NCBI GenBank assembly: GCA_030690265.1
Contig: JAUYHA010000081.1
Span: 1-64,000, forward strand
Direction of reading: 5' to 3'
Source: Dehalococcoidales bacterium
Lineage (GTDB): Bacteria > Chloroflexota > Dehalococcoidia > Dehalococcoidales > UBA2162
DNA length: 64,000 bases
Shown here: positions 29,495-40,543 of the stretch, piece after piece
Position numbering within the stretch: position 1 is the stretch's first letter
Layout of the letters: the number at the start of each line of letters is the position of its first letter
The notes under the pieces: model-generated
Databases searched by the model: none
Told to the model about the DNA's origin: nothing
What the model saw: only the letters and a program-made list of their open reading frames with translations
Translations under genes and position numbers: made by a program

Positions 29495-30289
29495 ATGGAC
29501 ATTGCGATTACTATCGATGTGGAGAGTGACTGGGGAGGCAGAACGAGACAGTGTGACGGCATAGAATACGGGCTGCCCGTTATCTTACAGCTTTTGGAAA
29601 GCCTGGAAATAAAAGCAACCTTTTTTATATCCGGAGTGGTTATCACAAGGTATCAAAAAATGATTCGTAAAATCTCAGAATCAGAACATGAACTAGCTTC
29701 TCACAGCTTCAGTCACCAGAATCATAGCCTGCTGAATAAAGAGCAGCTATTTGAAGAAGTCAACCGGTCAAAGCATTTACTTGAAGACGAGACAGGTGCG
29801 GAGGTTCTCGGCTTCAGAACTCCGCAATTCCGGACAAATAAAGAGCTTTTTGATGTGCTCGGCGAGCTGCATTTCGGGTATGACTCATCCTTCAGCCGGG
29901 GTATGGTGCCGACAAGATACCACGGCTCATCGGTGCCAAAGGCTCCCTTTCTTTTAGAGAACGGCTTGCTGGAAATACCGGTATCATCGCTTCCTTACAT
30001 CAGGATGCCCCTCGGTTTTAGGTGGCTAAACCTGATTGGTTTCACCACTTTTAAATTCCTGCTGGACAGGCTCGTCCTGCCCCAGCCTGTCGTCTTTTAT
30101 TTACATCCCTTTGACCTGATACAGCCCGCAGCAAACCCGGAAATAAGTTTTTTCATTAAAAGATGGTATTCTTATAAAACACCTGATACAAAAAAGACCC
30201 TGGAGCGAATTTTGAGCTACTTGAAGAAACGGGGAGACGAATTTATCCTCCTGAAAGATATATTCCACCGGAGCAAGGAAGCAGGATAG
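29495..30289 (+). CDS. Polysaccharide deacetylase (NodB/CE4-like)
   Basis: AITIDVESDWGG; KATFFISG; HELASHSFSHQNH. Confidence 0.9.
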   Translation: MDIAITIDVESDWGGRTRQCDGIEYGLPVILQLLESLEIKATFFISGVVITRYQKMIRKISESEHELASHSFSHQNHSLLNKEQLFEEVNRSKHLLEDETGAEVLGFRTPQFRTNKELFDVLGELHFGYDSSFSRGMVPTRYHGSSVPKAPFLLENGLLEIPVSSLPYIRMPLGFRWLNLIGFTTFKFLLDRLVLPQPVVFYLHPFDLIQPAANPEISFFIKRWYSYKTPDTKKTLERILSYLKKRGDEFILLKDIFHRSKEAG

Positions 30290-30290
30290 T

Positions 30291-31160
30291 ATGAAGACAG
30301 AAGTAACCATCATTATCCCGGCATACAATGAGGGAAAAAGCATCGGCAAAGTTATCGACCAGGTAAAAGATACGATGAGTCATGCTGGGGTGAGTCACGA
30401 GATAGTGGTCGTCGATGACGGCTCAACTGATGGGACGACAGCGGCAATTGTAAATGAAAAAGGTGTCAAGCTCATCCAGCACCCCTATAACAAAGGCTAT
30501 GGTGCCGCCTTGAAAACAGGCGTCCGTAATGCTGAAGGAGAGATTGTCTTATTCATAGATGGGGATGAGCAGCAAAAACCCGGCGATATTCCTGGATTAC
30601 TGGAGTTCATGGACAAATATGATATGGTCATTGGCTGGAGGACCGGGGCTTCAAAAATCCCCATCTTCCGCAAACTGGGTAAGCTCATTCTTGGCTCCCT
30701 GGCTAATTATCTGGCTGGCTGGAAGATACCCGATTTAAACTCCGGCTTCAGAGCCATTAAGAAGGAAATTGTGCTGAAATATATGGCTATTCTACCGGAC
30801 ACCTTTTCCTTCACCACAACCATTACCCTGGCAGCCATAAAAGAGGGCTATAACCTGAAATATGTCCCGATAGAAACGGGAGAGCGGGTTGGCTCAAGCA
30901 AGATAAAGTTCTTCCGGGACGGTTTCCGGTTTGTTATGCTCATCCTGAGGATGATTGTCCTTTTTGAGCCGATGAAGGTTTTCCTCCCGGTCAGCCTGGT
31001 TTTGTTTCTTGGCGGATTCGGCTATTTAGTATATAACCTGATTATTGCTCTCAATGTCCCTGACACCTCCATACTGCTCATCGTCTCAAGTCTTATCGTC
31101 TTTTTCTTCGGCTTGCTGGCAGACCAGATTTCCCTGATATTGATGAAGAAGAAAGAATGA
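30291..31160 (+). CDS. GT2, polyprenyl-phosphate mannose synthase (DPM1)-like
   Basis: TIIIPAYNEGKSIGKVI, VVVDDGSTDGT, FIDGDEQQKPGDIP, LNSGFRAIKKE. Confidence 0.92.
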   Translation: MKTEVTIIIPAYNEGKSIGKVIDQVKDTMSHAGVSHEIVVVDDGSTDGTTAAIVNEKGVKLIQHPYNKGYGAALKTGVRNAEGEIVLFIDGDEQQKPGDIPGLLEFMDKYDMVIGWRTGASKIPIFRKLGKLILGSLANYLAGWKIPDLNSGFRAIKKEIVLKYMAILPDTFSFTTTITLAAIKEGYNLKYVPIETGERVGSSKIKFFRDGFRFVMLILRMIVLFEPMKVFLPVSLVLFLGGFGYLVYNLIIALNVPDTSILLIVSSLIVFFFGLLADQISLILMKKKE

Positions 31161-32569
31161 AGATACTTTTAATCAACCCGCCAGCTAAAAACGAGATTGG
31201 CTCAAACACGCCCCCCATTGTTGATGAAGAGCAGGGGGTTTTCCCGCCGCTGGGCATCATGTATGTGGCAGCTCACGCCGAAAAGCACACCAACCACCAG
31301 GTTGAGATACTGGATACCCAGGTTGAGCAGCTGAGCTACCTGCAAATTGAGCAGGAAATCAGCCGGAGAAAGCCTGATATTGTCGGCATTAGCGTGCTGA
31401 CTTTTGGCCTCATCGACTCAATGCTGACCGCCAGGAGCGCTAAAAAAGCCGGACGGGATATAAAGGTGGTTATGGGTGGTCCTCATGTAAGTATCTACCC
31501 AGAGGAAACGATAACATTCCCCGAAGTAGACTATATCGTTCGGGGCGAAGGAGAAGTTACTTTCACGGAACTGCTGCAGAATATTGATGACAAAAACAGG
31601 CTGAGAAATATTAGCGGCCTGGTTTTTAAAGATAACGGAGGGATAGTCAACACGGGCTTGAGAGACTTCATCAAAGACCTGGATGCCCTGCCCTACCCCG
31701 CCAGACATCTCACTCCTTATCAAAAATATCGCTCTTTACTGGCTAAAGAATCGTACATCACCACCATGATTACCAGCCGCGGTTGCCCTTTCCAATGTAC
31801 CTACTGTAATAGACCCTATATGGGTAAAAGCTGCCGAACAAGGTCAGCAAATAATGTCCTGGATGAAATGGAAGAATGCCTGAAGATGGGCATCAATGAA
31901 ATTGCCATATATGATGATACCTTCACGGTTAACCGTCAGCGGACCCTGGATATATGTGACGGAATTTTGAGCCGTGGCTTGAAAATCAGGTGGGATATGA
32001 GGACCCGCGTTGATGTAATTAATAAAGAGCTTTTAACCAGGTTAAAAGAAGCCGGCTGCGAAAGGATACACTACGGCATTGAAGCCGGGACTCCTGAAAT
32101 ACTGAAGGCTCTTAAGAAAGGCACCACCATAGAACAAATCAGGAATGCCATCAGATGGTCAAAAGAAGCGGGCATCTCAACACTGGCATACTTTATGCTC
32201 GGCTCACCCGGGGAAACCAGGGAGCAGATTATGCAGACTATTGATTTTGCCCGGAACCTGGAGCCGGACTTTGCCCATTTTTCAATAACCACCCCCTTCC
32301 CTGCCACCGAACTTTACCAGCTGGGGCTTGAAAAGGGCGTTATTAAGGAAGACTACTGGCGAGAATTCGCCCGCAATCCTTCGCCTGATTTTGAAACCCC
32401 CTACTGGCAGGAAAACCTGACCAGAGAGGAACTTATTGAGCTTATCAATCTCGCCTACAAGAAGTTTTATGTCCGCCCCAAATATATCCTTAAATCAGCA
32501 ATGAAAGTCAGGTCCCTCGAGGAATTTAAGAGAAAAGCCAAAGCCGGTTTAAGAGTATTCAGGATGTGA
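31157..32569 (+). CDS. B12-binding radical SAM protein
   Basis: FPPLGIMYVAAHAEKH, GGPHVSIYPEETI, TSRGCPFQCTYCNRP. Confidence 0.94.
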   Translation: MKILLINPPAKNEIGSNTPPIVDEEQGVFPPLGIMYVAAHAEKHTNHQVEILDTQVEQLSYLQIEQEISRRKPDIVGISVLTFGLIDSMLTARSAKKAGRDIKVVMGGPHVSIYPEETITFPEVDYIVRGEGEVTFTELLQNIDDKNRLRNISGLVFKDNGGIVNTGLRDFIKDLDALPYPARHLTPYQKYRSLLAKESYITTMITSRGCPFQCTYCNRPYMGKSCRTRSANNVLDEMEECLKMGINEIAIYDDTFTVNRQRTLDICDGILSRGLKIRWDMRTRVDVINKELLTRLKEAGCERIHYGIEAGTPEILKALKKGTTIEQIRNAIRWSKEAGISTLAYFMLGSPGETREQIMQTIDFARNLEPDFAHFSITTPFPATELYQLGLEKGVIKEDYWREFARNPSPDFETPYWQENLTREELIELINLAYKKFYVRPKYILKSAMKVRSLEEFKRKAKAGLRVFRM

Positions 32570-33282
32570 TAGGGGTTTGGGTGAAATCACAGAAAGGCGT
32601 CTTATCAATTGAGTACCATGAAGAACGAGAGAGAAGCCATGCCTTAAAATACCGCTTGACCAGGCGAACAAACGAAGTCCTGAAGGTAATCAAATTATAC
32701 AAAGGAAACGAAATCGAGAACCTGTGTGATATCGGAACCGCCGATGGCATGATGCTGGATTTGCTCGGCCAAAATCTAAATATAAAAACCGCCGTTGGAC
32801 TGGACTTTTCCATTGAGCTTCTCAGGACAAACAAGAATCCAGCATTAAACCTGCTTGCCGGAGACGCCCTAAAACTACCATTCAAAGAAGATTCATTTGA
32901 TGTTGTCGTGGCGACCGCGGTCATCGAGCATGTCTCTGATGCAGGGAACATGCTTGGAGAGTGCTGGCGGATTTTGAAAGAAGGGGGGTTATGTATCCTC
33001 ACCACGCCAGACCCATTTTTTGAACATATCGCTACCAGCGTTGGGCATTTGAAGGATAAACAGCATGTGAAGACATTTAAATTATCGGAGCTTGTTTATT
33101 TGCTTAAAGCGAAAGGCTTTCAAATTCTCAAAACGGAGAAATTTATGATGTCTCCGATTGGCTTTCCCTACGAAGTAAAAATTGAAAGAATTATGAAGCT
33201 GGTGAAGCTTGATTTTTTGTTATTGAACCAGTTAGTAGCAGCCCAAAAAACTAGCCAGTTTTACTCATCATCTTTCGCATAA
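32566..33282 (+). CDS. SAM-dependent methyltransferase
   Basis: CDIGTADGMMLDLLG; DSFDVVVATAVIEHVSDAGNMLGECWRILKEGG. Confidence 0.9.
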   Translation: MIGVWVKSQKGVLSIEYHEERERSHALKYRLTRRTNEVLKVIKLYKGNEIENLCDIGTADGMMLDLLGQNLNIKTAVGLDFSIELLRTNKNPALNLLAGDALKLPFKEDSFDVVVATAVIEHVSDAGNMLGECWRILKEGGLCILTTPDPFFEHIATSVGHLKDKQHVKTFKLSELVYLLKAKGFQILKTEKFMMSPIGFPYEVKIERIMKLVKLDFLLLNQLVAAQKTSQFYSSSFA

Positions 33283-34270
33283 AGGGTATACCTATCAAGG
33301 ACAGGAGCCAGTACCTGAAAATAGAGAATAAAATACCGACGCCGAGCAATTGTTCTGGACTGGCAAACTCCGAGAAAAGAAAGATAATAGCGGCATCTCT
33401 GGTCCCCATACCACCCAAGGTAACCGGAATCAGCCCGATAAAAATAGCAATGGGGACATTAGCTAAAGTGACCGCTAAAGGAATGTCAAGTCCCACCGCG
33501 TAGAAGAAGGTCAGGGTCTGGGCTATGGAAATAAACCAGATAAGGAGCGAATAAGAGAGGACGGTGCTGAAAGCTGTTTTGCTTCCGGTCAGCAATCTCA
33601 GGGACAAAATTAAGTCTTGAATCCTTTCATTCCATAAATCTTTTATTAGCGGTAAGCGAAATCTAGTAGTAAAACGAGCAAGAACAAAGATTACAATAAT
33701 GCAGACCAGCATGATGAACGCAATAGAGGCTAGCTCATATCTCTGGCGAAAGAGCATACCAATCAAGGAAAGCAAAACGAGGGAAAAAACATCAAAAGTT
33801 CTTTCAGCCACCACTGCTCCTATCGTCTTGACAGAGGGGACTTTGTCTTTCAGATAATACGCTTTAATTACATCACCGGCTTTTGCCGGAGTAATCGAAG
33901 ATAAGGGGAGGGAGCCCAGTATTAAGTAAAGGGATTCCTTATAGCGGAAGGCATATCCCAGCGTTTTTAAGAGGGTTTGCCAGCGTTTGGTAGTTACTGC
34001 CACACTTAGAAGTGAGAGCAAAAGTGCAACAACCAACCATAAGGGATTGGAAGCCAGCAGAACATCAAGAACGGCAAAGAAGTCTATCCTGGTAAACAGG
34101 AGATAAAAGACCAGAGCGGTGACAGCCAGCACCAGGATATTTGTTATTGCTGAACGAAACGGTTTTTTCATAGGCAACTTTCTGGACTTTAAGCCAGTTA
34201 AATGATAACCTGTAAGGGCATGAATTGACAACCACCCTAAACCGAGATTGTTTAAAAAGATAATTACCAT
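33251..34270 (-). CDS. Lysylphosphatidylglycerol synthase TM region/UPF0104 (AglD C-terminal-like) membrane protein
   Basis: Multi-TM; LPLSSITPAKAGDVIKAYYLKD...PVTLGGMGTRDAAI signature. Confidence 0.85.
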   Translation of the reverse strand: MVIIFLNNLGLGWLSIHALTGYHLTGLKSRKLPMKKPFRSAITNILVLAVTALVFYLLFTRIDFFAVLDVLLASNPLWLVVALLLSLLSVAVTTKRWQTLLKTLGYAFRYKESLYLILGSLPLSSITPAKAGDVIKAYYLKDKVPSVKTIGAVVAERTFDVFSLVLLSLIGMLFRQRYELASIAFIMLVCIIVIFVLARFTTRFRLPLIKDLWNERIQDLILSLRLLTGSKTAFSTVLSYSLLIWFISIAQTLTFFYAVGLDIPLAVTLANVPIAIFIGLIPVTLGGMGTRDAAIIFLFSEFASPEQLLGVGILFSIFRYWLLSLIGIPFMRKMMSKTG

Positions 34271-34323
34271 TCCGTACTTGATACGGAATCCAGAAAACCC
34301 GGTCTAAAAGTGGAGCATGCCAT

Positions 34324-34350
34324 TCTGGATACCGACTTTCGTCGGTATGG
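34324..34350. repeat. 27-bp repeat, copy of 81-107
   Basis: 27/27 identity. Confidence 0.9.
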
Positions 34351-34391
34351 AAGTGATGCTACTAAATAATCTCATTAAGCCATAGCTTCAG

Positions 34392-35918
34392 TTGAAAGAA
34401 GGAAGGAAAACACTACTGCTCGGAAATAATTACGGTGGTCTTGTAAAAAACCACCTTGACTATTTATTTATTGCCCTAATCTGCCTGGCAACAACCCTGT
34501 TACTTCTGGCTTTCGCCCATACTAATTCTCTTGTTTCGACAGATGAAAGCGGCTATTTGATAAATGGGCAGGAGATTGTCCTGGGTGAATATTATAGCCG
34601 GGCTTTCCCCGACGGGCGCCCCCTCATTCCTTCCGTCATTGCCCTCTTTTTCTCTCTCGGCTTTGACATTGTAACCGTCCGCTTCCTGATACCTGTCATC
34701 TTTATGAATACGGCTTTACTAGCTACCTTTGCCCTGGGCAAGACGCTTTATGGTAGAAAAGAAGCCTATCTTGCCACTCTATTCCTATTTACCTTCCCAT
34801 TTTTCTGGGATATCGGCAATACAGTGCTGGTGGATATCCCGCTAACCGTGTTCACTACCCTCTTTCTTCTCTTCTTTTACCTGGGAGTGGAAAAGGAGAA
34901 GAAATACCTTTACTTTGCCGCTATGTTTATCTCTCTTGCCATCCTGACCAAGCTTACGGCAATCTTATTCTTTTTGCCGGCTTTCCTCTATCTAATTATC
35001 AGCAAAAAACTTAATATCTGCCTGAAAAAAGAATTCGTTTTCAGTGCCGCCGTAATTCCTCTGCTCTTTGTCGGGGTTTATGCCCTGTTTCATTTTTTTA
35101 TGTCAACTACCTTCAGCTCTTCAAATTTAGAAGGGGCTGCTGCAATCCCCTTTTACCCCTTCGAAGTCCTGCGGCTCGGACTGGCACCGGTGCTGGTTCT
35201 GGCTGTTTTCGGCGTATCAAAGGAAAAGAGAAACCTGTACCTCTTGTTACCAGTCCTGACCTTTTTCCTGTTCTGGTCTATTCAGGGCAGATTCTTTGAC
35301 CTGAGACAGTTTATCTCCCTTTCTCCCCTCGTCGGCATCCTTATCAGCCTCGGCTTTTTCAGGCTATCAAACAGGTATAACAAAAAGGCTGTTTCTCTGG
35401 TTTTTGCCCTGCTCTTAGCCATATCTTTCGTCCACGCAGTATATTTGAATGACTATCATCAAGATACCGGTTGGGGCATAACCATGCTATCCAAAGCTGT
35501 AAACCGGCTGGAAGAGAAAGGGAAAATTGGCATTGATAACCAGACCGTAGCCTATTACCTTTCCGTAGCGACCGATAAGGATATAATTGAAGCTTTTGGA
35601 TTCTCTGGAAAGTACCCCTCGGCTGTGCCTACTTATGAGATAATTACTGAAGAATGGCTCAGGAAAAATGATGTTACTTACCTGGTTTTATCTATCTATA
35701 GCGAGCAGTATAGAGCCAGGCTTGATGGTGCCATTCACCCTAAATTCTTGATGCTCTTCGATATTCCCTTTCTGGAAGTGGGCAGGTACAGCCAGTTGCC
35801 CACATCAGTTTCCCAGTTTAAATCTGACCTTTATAATGAGTTGGAAAGAGATTACCAGAGGGTGGAGACAATCAGTAAAGGGGAACAGGAAGTATTTATT
35901 ATTTTTAAGGTGAGATAG
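34392..35918 (+). CDS. GT39/PMT-like membrane glycosyltransferase
   Basis: N-terminal STDESGYLINGQEI (D-E in first loop), many TM segments. Confidence 0.8.
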   Translation: MKEGRKTLLLGNNYGGLVKNHLDYLFIALICLATTLLLLAFAHTNSLVSTDESGYLINGQEIVLGEYYSRAFPDGRPLIPSVIALFFSLGFDIVTVRFLIPVIFMNTALLATFALGKTLYGRKEAYLATLFLFTFPFFWDIGNTVLVDIPLTVFTTLFLLFFYLGVEKEKKYLYFAAMFISLAILTKLTAILFFLPAFLYLIISKKLNICLKKEFVFSAAVIPLLFVGVYALFHFFMSTTFSSSNLEGAAAIPFYPFEVLRLGLAPVLVLAVFGVSKEKRNLYLLLPVLTFFLFWSIQGRFFDLRQFISLSPLVGILISLGFFRLSNRYNKKAVSLVFALLLAISFVHAVYLNDYHQDTGWGITMLSKAVNRLEEKGKIGIDNQTVAYYLSVATDKDIIEAFGFSGKYPSAVPTYEIITEEWLRKNDVTYLVLSIYSEQYRARLDGAIHPKFLMLFDIPFLEVGRYSQLPTSVSQFKSDLYNELERDYQRVETISKGEQEVFIIFKVR

Positions 35919-35920
35919 AG

Positions 35921-38140
35921 TTGAAACTCAAAGCTAAAAGCTATTTCTTATGGCTGGCCCTGGCACTTATCACCATAAACCTGGTAGTTCTTTTAGATAT
36001 CCCGGTTTTAAGGCAAATCTCCGGCTTCATTTTCCTTACCTTTGTCCCTGGCTTCTTTTTTCTTCGCCTCCTGAAGTTAAAAGTTGACCTGGCGGAAAGA
36101 ATAGTCTTATGTGCAGGGCTCAGTGTTGCTATTGTGATGCTCCTTGGTCTGGCGATAAACGGCTTACTGCTTGCCCTTGGTTATTCCCAGCCCCTATCAA
36201 CTATCTCACTGCTGATTTCGTTTAGCTTAGCCACCGTTACTTTAGCCACTATCGCCTATCTAAGAAACAAAGGGGTAAACTTTTCCTTTTCCGGTTTCAA
36301 GCTGACCAGTAGTGAAAAGGTGTACTTAATTATGCCCTCACTATTTCCCCTGCTCAGTACAGTCGGCATGCGCCTGATGAACCTGAACAGTAACAACATA
36401 CTCTTAATGTTTCTGCTCTTCTTCATTCCAGCTTATGTTATCTTTATCTCCTTTACCCGGCGCCGGGTTTCGGAAAAAGTATATCCGGTTGCCATATTTT
36501 TAATCGGCGTCTCACTGGTGCTCATGTACGCCTTGAGGTCAAATCACATTATTGATGGAGACACTCATAGAGAGTATTTTATGTTCCTGACAACATTTGA
36601 AAACCGCTACTGGAGCCAGCTAGGCTTCGGCGTTCTGGACGCCTGCTTGAGCATCACCCTGCTGCCTGCCATCTACCAAACCTTTCTGAATATCAACCCC
36701 GAATTCCTCTTCAAACTTCTTGTTTCTTCAATAGTTGCCATCATGCCCCTGGTAGTCTACCTTATGTCTAAGAGATACATCGGCAGTTTTTACGGCTTTC
36801 TGGCCTCGGTCTTTCTTATATCCCAAATAACATTCCTGCAAGCGCCAAGTTTTACCCGGGTAAGTGTTGCGATAACATTCTTTGCCTTAGCCATCTTGGT
36901 TCTGCTCTAGGACAGTATAAGTGAATTCAGCAGAAGGACGTTCTTTTTTGTTTTTATTGCTGCTACCATACTATCCCACTATGGGGTTACCTTTGCCACC
37001 TTCTTCGTATTACTGCTAACCTGGGTTGGAGTACAAACCATAGGGAAAATCATACCTGGGAGAAAAGAATCAGCCCCCCGGCCGGCAGAAAATCCTGCCA
37101 ATGCAGGGGGCTCTCCATTACCCGCACAGGGGAAAAACCATCTTGAAAGTGATTCCCGGACTGACAGGGGTATTGCCCTAGAACTGCCTCGAACTCAGCT
37201 TAAGAAAGGACTAACTTTAGCCAGCCTGGTCATATTTCTAGCCATGCTATTTTTCTGGTACAGCCAGATGACAGGACCCTCTTTTTCCGCCGGGGTAAAT
37301 TTCACCTATAAAGCCTTTATAAACTGGACCTGGTTTTTAGCCGAAGATGCCGAGGTAGGACAAGCAGTCGAGGTAGCCTTCGGCAAAACGCCGGTATATT
37401 GGGGGGTGCCCCAGAGGATAGAATTTGTTTTGAGCTGGCTGACAGTCATTTTCATCGCTATCGGCGTCTTAATCACGATTGTCCGGTTTAAAACGATGGT
37501 AACCACATCTCAAGCTGAGCAAAATAAAGCTGGATTTTTAATAAAGAAATTGGAGGCCGAGTATCTCATACTGGGCACCGCCTGTTCTATCATTTTAGTC
37601 GCCATGGTAATTTTGCCCTTTGTCTCCAGATATTACGGCGAAGCCCGCACCCATTTTCAGATGATGGTGCCGCTTTCCCTGTTCTTTGTTATCGGCGGGA
37701 TAACGGTGGCTCAATACTTAAAAGCCCGCCCCTACTGGGTGATACTTATCGTGTTAATACCTTACTTTTTATCCACCAGCGGGGCGATGACCCAGGTATT
37801 TGGTTTTCCCCGGGCAATCACCCTGAACTCAACAGGTCCTCTATATCACCAGTATATTTTTGATGCCGAAAGTTATGCCGCTAAATGGTTAGCTAAATAC
37901 AGCGAAGAGGAAGTACCCATACACAGCAATAGTCTGGATACCTTATTAAGTCAGGGTAAAATTCCAGGATACGGTATACCCGGTTCTCGTCTTTCTGGTT
38001 TAAGAGCGGGCAGCAAAGTTGGGGGCTACATCTATTTGAGACGGCTTGATATCGAGGAAGGGCTGGTAGCTGAATACCCGGCTACTTTTGACGGGAAGAG
38101 TAAAATTTATAGCAGTGGTCAATCTGAGGTATACAGGTGA
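35921..38140 (+). pseudogene. Large membrane protein (DUF2206-like) interrupted by one in-frame TAG at 36908-36910
   Basis: The ORFs at 35921-36910 and 37244-38140 are in the same frame, and 36911-37243 reads open in that frame (DSISEFSRRTFFFVFIAATILSHYGVTFATFF...). Confidence 0.8.
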
Positions 38141-38168
38141 GAAGCTCCATTAAGAGACAGACTCCTTT

Positions 38169-39275
38169 TTATGCTTCTTTCGCCAGCTCTTCATAAAGCC
38201 TGCCCATTTTGGCCATTTCCTTCTGCCAATCACTCCTCTCGGTAATTATTCCCCGATTTTTCTTACCGAACCTTTTCCGCATCTCCTCATCTTTGATGAG
38301 GGCGATAATTTTTGAGGCTAACTCCTGAGGAGCTTTCTGAGGAATAATAAAGCCATTAACTCCATCTTGCACCCACTTTCCATTATCCCCGAAATCAGTA
38401 ATCACTACCGGCAAGCCGCACGCCATAGCTTCGGCCGTGCTGGAGGCTAGCCCGGCATCAGAAAGAGAGGTGGAAACATAAATATCTGCCAGATTTAGAT
38501 ATCTGGGAAGTTCATCAGGTGGAACCAGTCCGGTAAAGATGACCCTGGAAGAGACACCCAGAGATTCGGCTAACCCTTTTAGCATTTCCTGCTGAGAGCC
38601 TCTCTCAACAAGCAAGAACTTTGCCTCAGGAACCTCACCCAGCACCAGCGGCACTGCTCTTATTAGAGTTTCGACATTATATATTGGCTCAAAGCGCCTC
38701 AAGCTAATTATTGTCGGAGAACCGGGGGTACCCAGTTCTTTTGCCAGCCTTTCGTCTTTTGGCATTGGCTTGAACTTTTCGGTGTCAGTACCGAAGTAGA
38801 TGAGCTTGATTTTGCGGGGGTCGGCTCCTAATCCTGTTAACGGCTCTTTAATATGCTCGGCATCGCAGGTCACCAGGTCAGCCCTTTTCAGCACGAACTT
38901 TGCCACCCACCCGGACATCCTGGACTTCCGGGGAGCAATTAAAACATCGGAGCCCCAGGTGGTAACAATAAAAGGGTGGAAACCACCGAGGGCAGCCAGT
39001 AAAGAGGTCTCCATAATGTAATGGGCATGAAGAATGTCCGGTTCGATGCTTTTAATCAGGCTCTTAAACTGGAGCAGCATCGGCACTGAATTTATCAGAT
39101 AGTTTATTACCCGCAGGCGGGGACCGATTCTCTTGAGCAGGTGTAGCTTGACATTGTCAATGTTATCAGACGGCTCAAGGGAAGTTATCAGGTGAACATC
39201 ATGTCCCTTATCGGCAAAATAACTCAGCCAGCGACTGGTGTGTACCCCTGGAGGAGCTACATAACATATTTTCAT
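38169..39275 (-). CDS. GT4-family glycosyltransferase
   Basis: MKICYVAPPGVHTSRWLSYFADKGHDVHLIT; LSDAGLASSTAEAMACGLPVVITDFGDN; start moved to internal ATG 39275. Confidence 0.92.
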   Translation of the reverse strand: MKICYVAPPGVHTSRWLSYFADKGHDVHLITSLEPSDNIDNVKLHLLKRIGPRLRVINYLINSVPMLLQFKSLIKSIEPDILHAHYIMETSLLAALGGFHPFIVTTWGSDVLIAPRKSRMSGWVAKFVLKRADLVTCDAEHIKEPLTGLGADPRKIKLIYFGTDTEKFKPMPKDERLAKELGTPGSPTIISLRRFEPIYNVETLIRAVPLVLGEVPEAKFLLVERGSQQEMLKGLAESLGVSSRVIFTGLVPPDELPRYLNLADIYVSTSLSDAGLASSTAEAMACGLPVVITDFGDNGKWVQDGVNGFIIPQKAPQELASKIIALIKDEEMRKRFGKKNRGIITERSDWQKEMAKMGRLYEELAKEA

Positions 39276-39285
39276 TGGCCCAGGT

Positions 39286-40542
39286 CTATAAAGTCCGGTA
39301 ATGGAAGCCTTTTTCTGCTGCCTCCCGGCTATCAAAGAAGCCGCAGACATCAATCAGTATCGGATTGTGATTCATCAGACTCTTTAGTTTATCCAGGGTA
39401 ACTTCCTGAAAAGCTTTATGGGCTACAGTCAAAATTACCCCGTCAATTCTGGGAATCTTTGTCAAGTCAGATACAGCCTTAATTGAGAACTGATTTTCAA
39501 TATCATCTAACAGAGGGTCGTAACCGAACATTTCCACGCCATATTCCCTGAGCTCGCTGATAGTCTCCTTTGCCGGCGTCTCTCTGGTATCGGCTACATT
39601 CGCTTTATAGGTCAAGCCCATTATTAGAATCCGGGAACCTTTTATTACTTTCCCGGCATTATTCAGGGCTTTGATAACCATCCCGGCGACATGCCCGGGC
39701 ATATTATCATTTATAGCTCTACCTGCCAGGATTACCTGGGGATGATAGCCAAGCTCTTTAGCTTTATAGACCAGGTAATAAGGGTCTACTGGAATGCAGT
39801 GCCCACCCACCAGGCCGGGCGAATATTTATGAAAGTTCCACTTGGTGGTAGCGGCATCAAGAACATCCTTTGTATTTAAGCCCAGCTTATCAAAGATAAG
39901 CGACAGCTCATTCATCAAAGCAATGTTCAAATCTCGCTGAATATTTTCAATAACCTTGGCCGCTTCCGCCGTCTTTATATTCTTAGCTTTGAAAATGTGG
40001 GAGGTAACTTTCCCGTATAGCCGGGCGACAAGCTCGGTGGTCTCTTCATCCATGCCAGAAACTACCTTGGTAATTTTGTCTATGGTATGTTCCTCGTCAC
40101 CCGGGTTAATCCTTTCCGGGCAATAGGCAATTTTAAAGTCCGGACCGCATTTGAGTCCGCCTTCTTCCAGAATGGGTTTCATCACCTCCTCAGTAACCCC
40201 GGGGTAAACGGTGGACTCCAGGATTACCAGGCTATTTTTCTTCAGATTCCGACCAACGGTTGCCGCCGCCGCCTTCACCGGAGACAAATCGGGTTCCTTT
40301 GACCTGGTTACCGGGGTTGGGACACAGATAATAATGAAATCAGCCTGACGTATATCTCCGGGATTACTGGTCAAAATAAGATTTCGATTATTGTTGCTCC
40401 GCTTCAGCATTGCCACTTTATCGGCGTCTATATCGAAGCCAATCACTTTAAGACTTTTTGAGAATGCCTCAGCCAGGGGTAGCCCCACATACCCCAGGCC
40501 AGTAACACATACAGTTGCTTTATCAAGTATAATTTCATCCAT
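39286..40542 (-). CDS. Nucleotide-sugar dehydrogenase (TviB/WbpO-like)
   Basis: VCVTGLGYVGLPLAEAFSKS; CPERINPGD; GLVGGHCIPVDPYYL. Confidence 0.93.
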   Translation of the reverse strand: MDEIILDKATVCVTGLGYVGLPLAEAFSKSLKVIGFDIDADKVAMLKRSNNNRNLILTSNPGDIRQADFIIICVPTPVTRSKEPDLSPVKAAAATVGRNLKKNSLVILESTVYPGVTEEVMKPILEEGGLKCGPDFKIAYCPERINPGDEEHTIDKITKVVSGMDEETTELVARLYGKVTSHIFKAKNIKTAEAAKVIENIQRDLNIALMNELSLIFDKLGLNTKDVLDAATTKWNFHKYSPGLVGGHCIPVDPYYLVYKAKELGYHPQVILAGRAINDNMPGHVAGMVIKALNNAGKVIKGSRILIMGLTYKANVADTRETPAKETISELREYGVEMFGYDPLLDDIENQFSIKAVSDLTKIPRIDGVILTVAHKAFQEVTLDKLKSLMNHNPILIDVCGFFDSREAAEKGFHYRTL

Positions 40543-40543
40543 C

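Noticed and set aside
36908-36910. Pyrrolysine or other recoding at the in-frame TAG
   Set aside because: TAG is used as the normal stop of other genes here (e.g. mraZ, rsmH, secD neighbourhood) and no pylT/pylS or SECIS-like signal was seen; a nonsense mutation or error is simpler.
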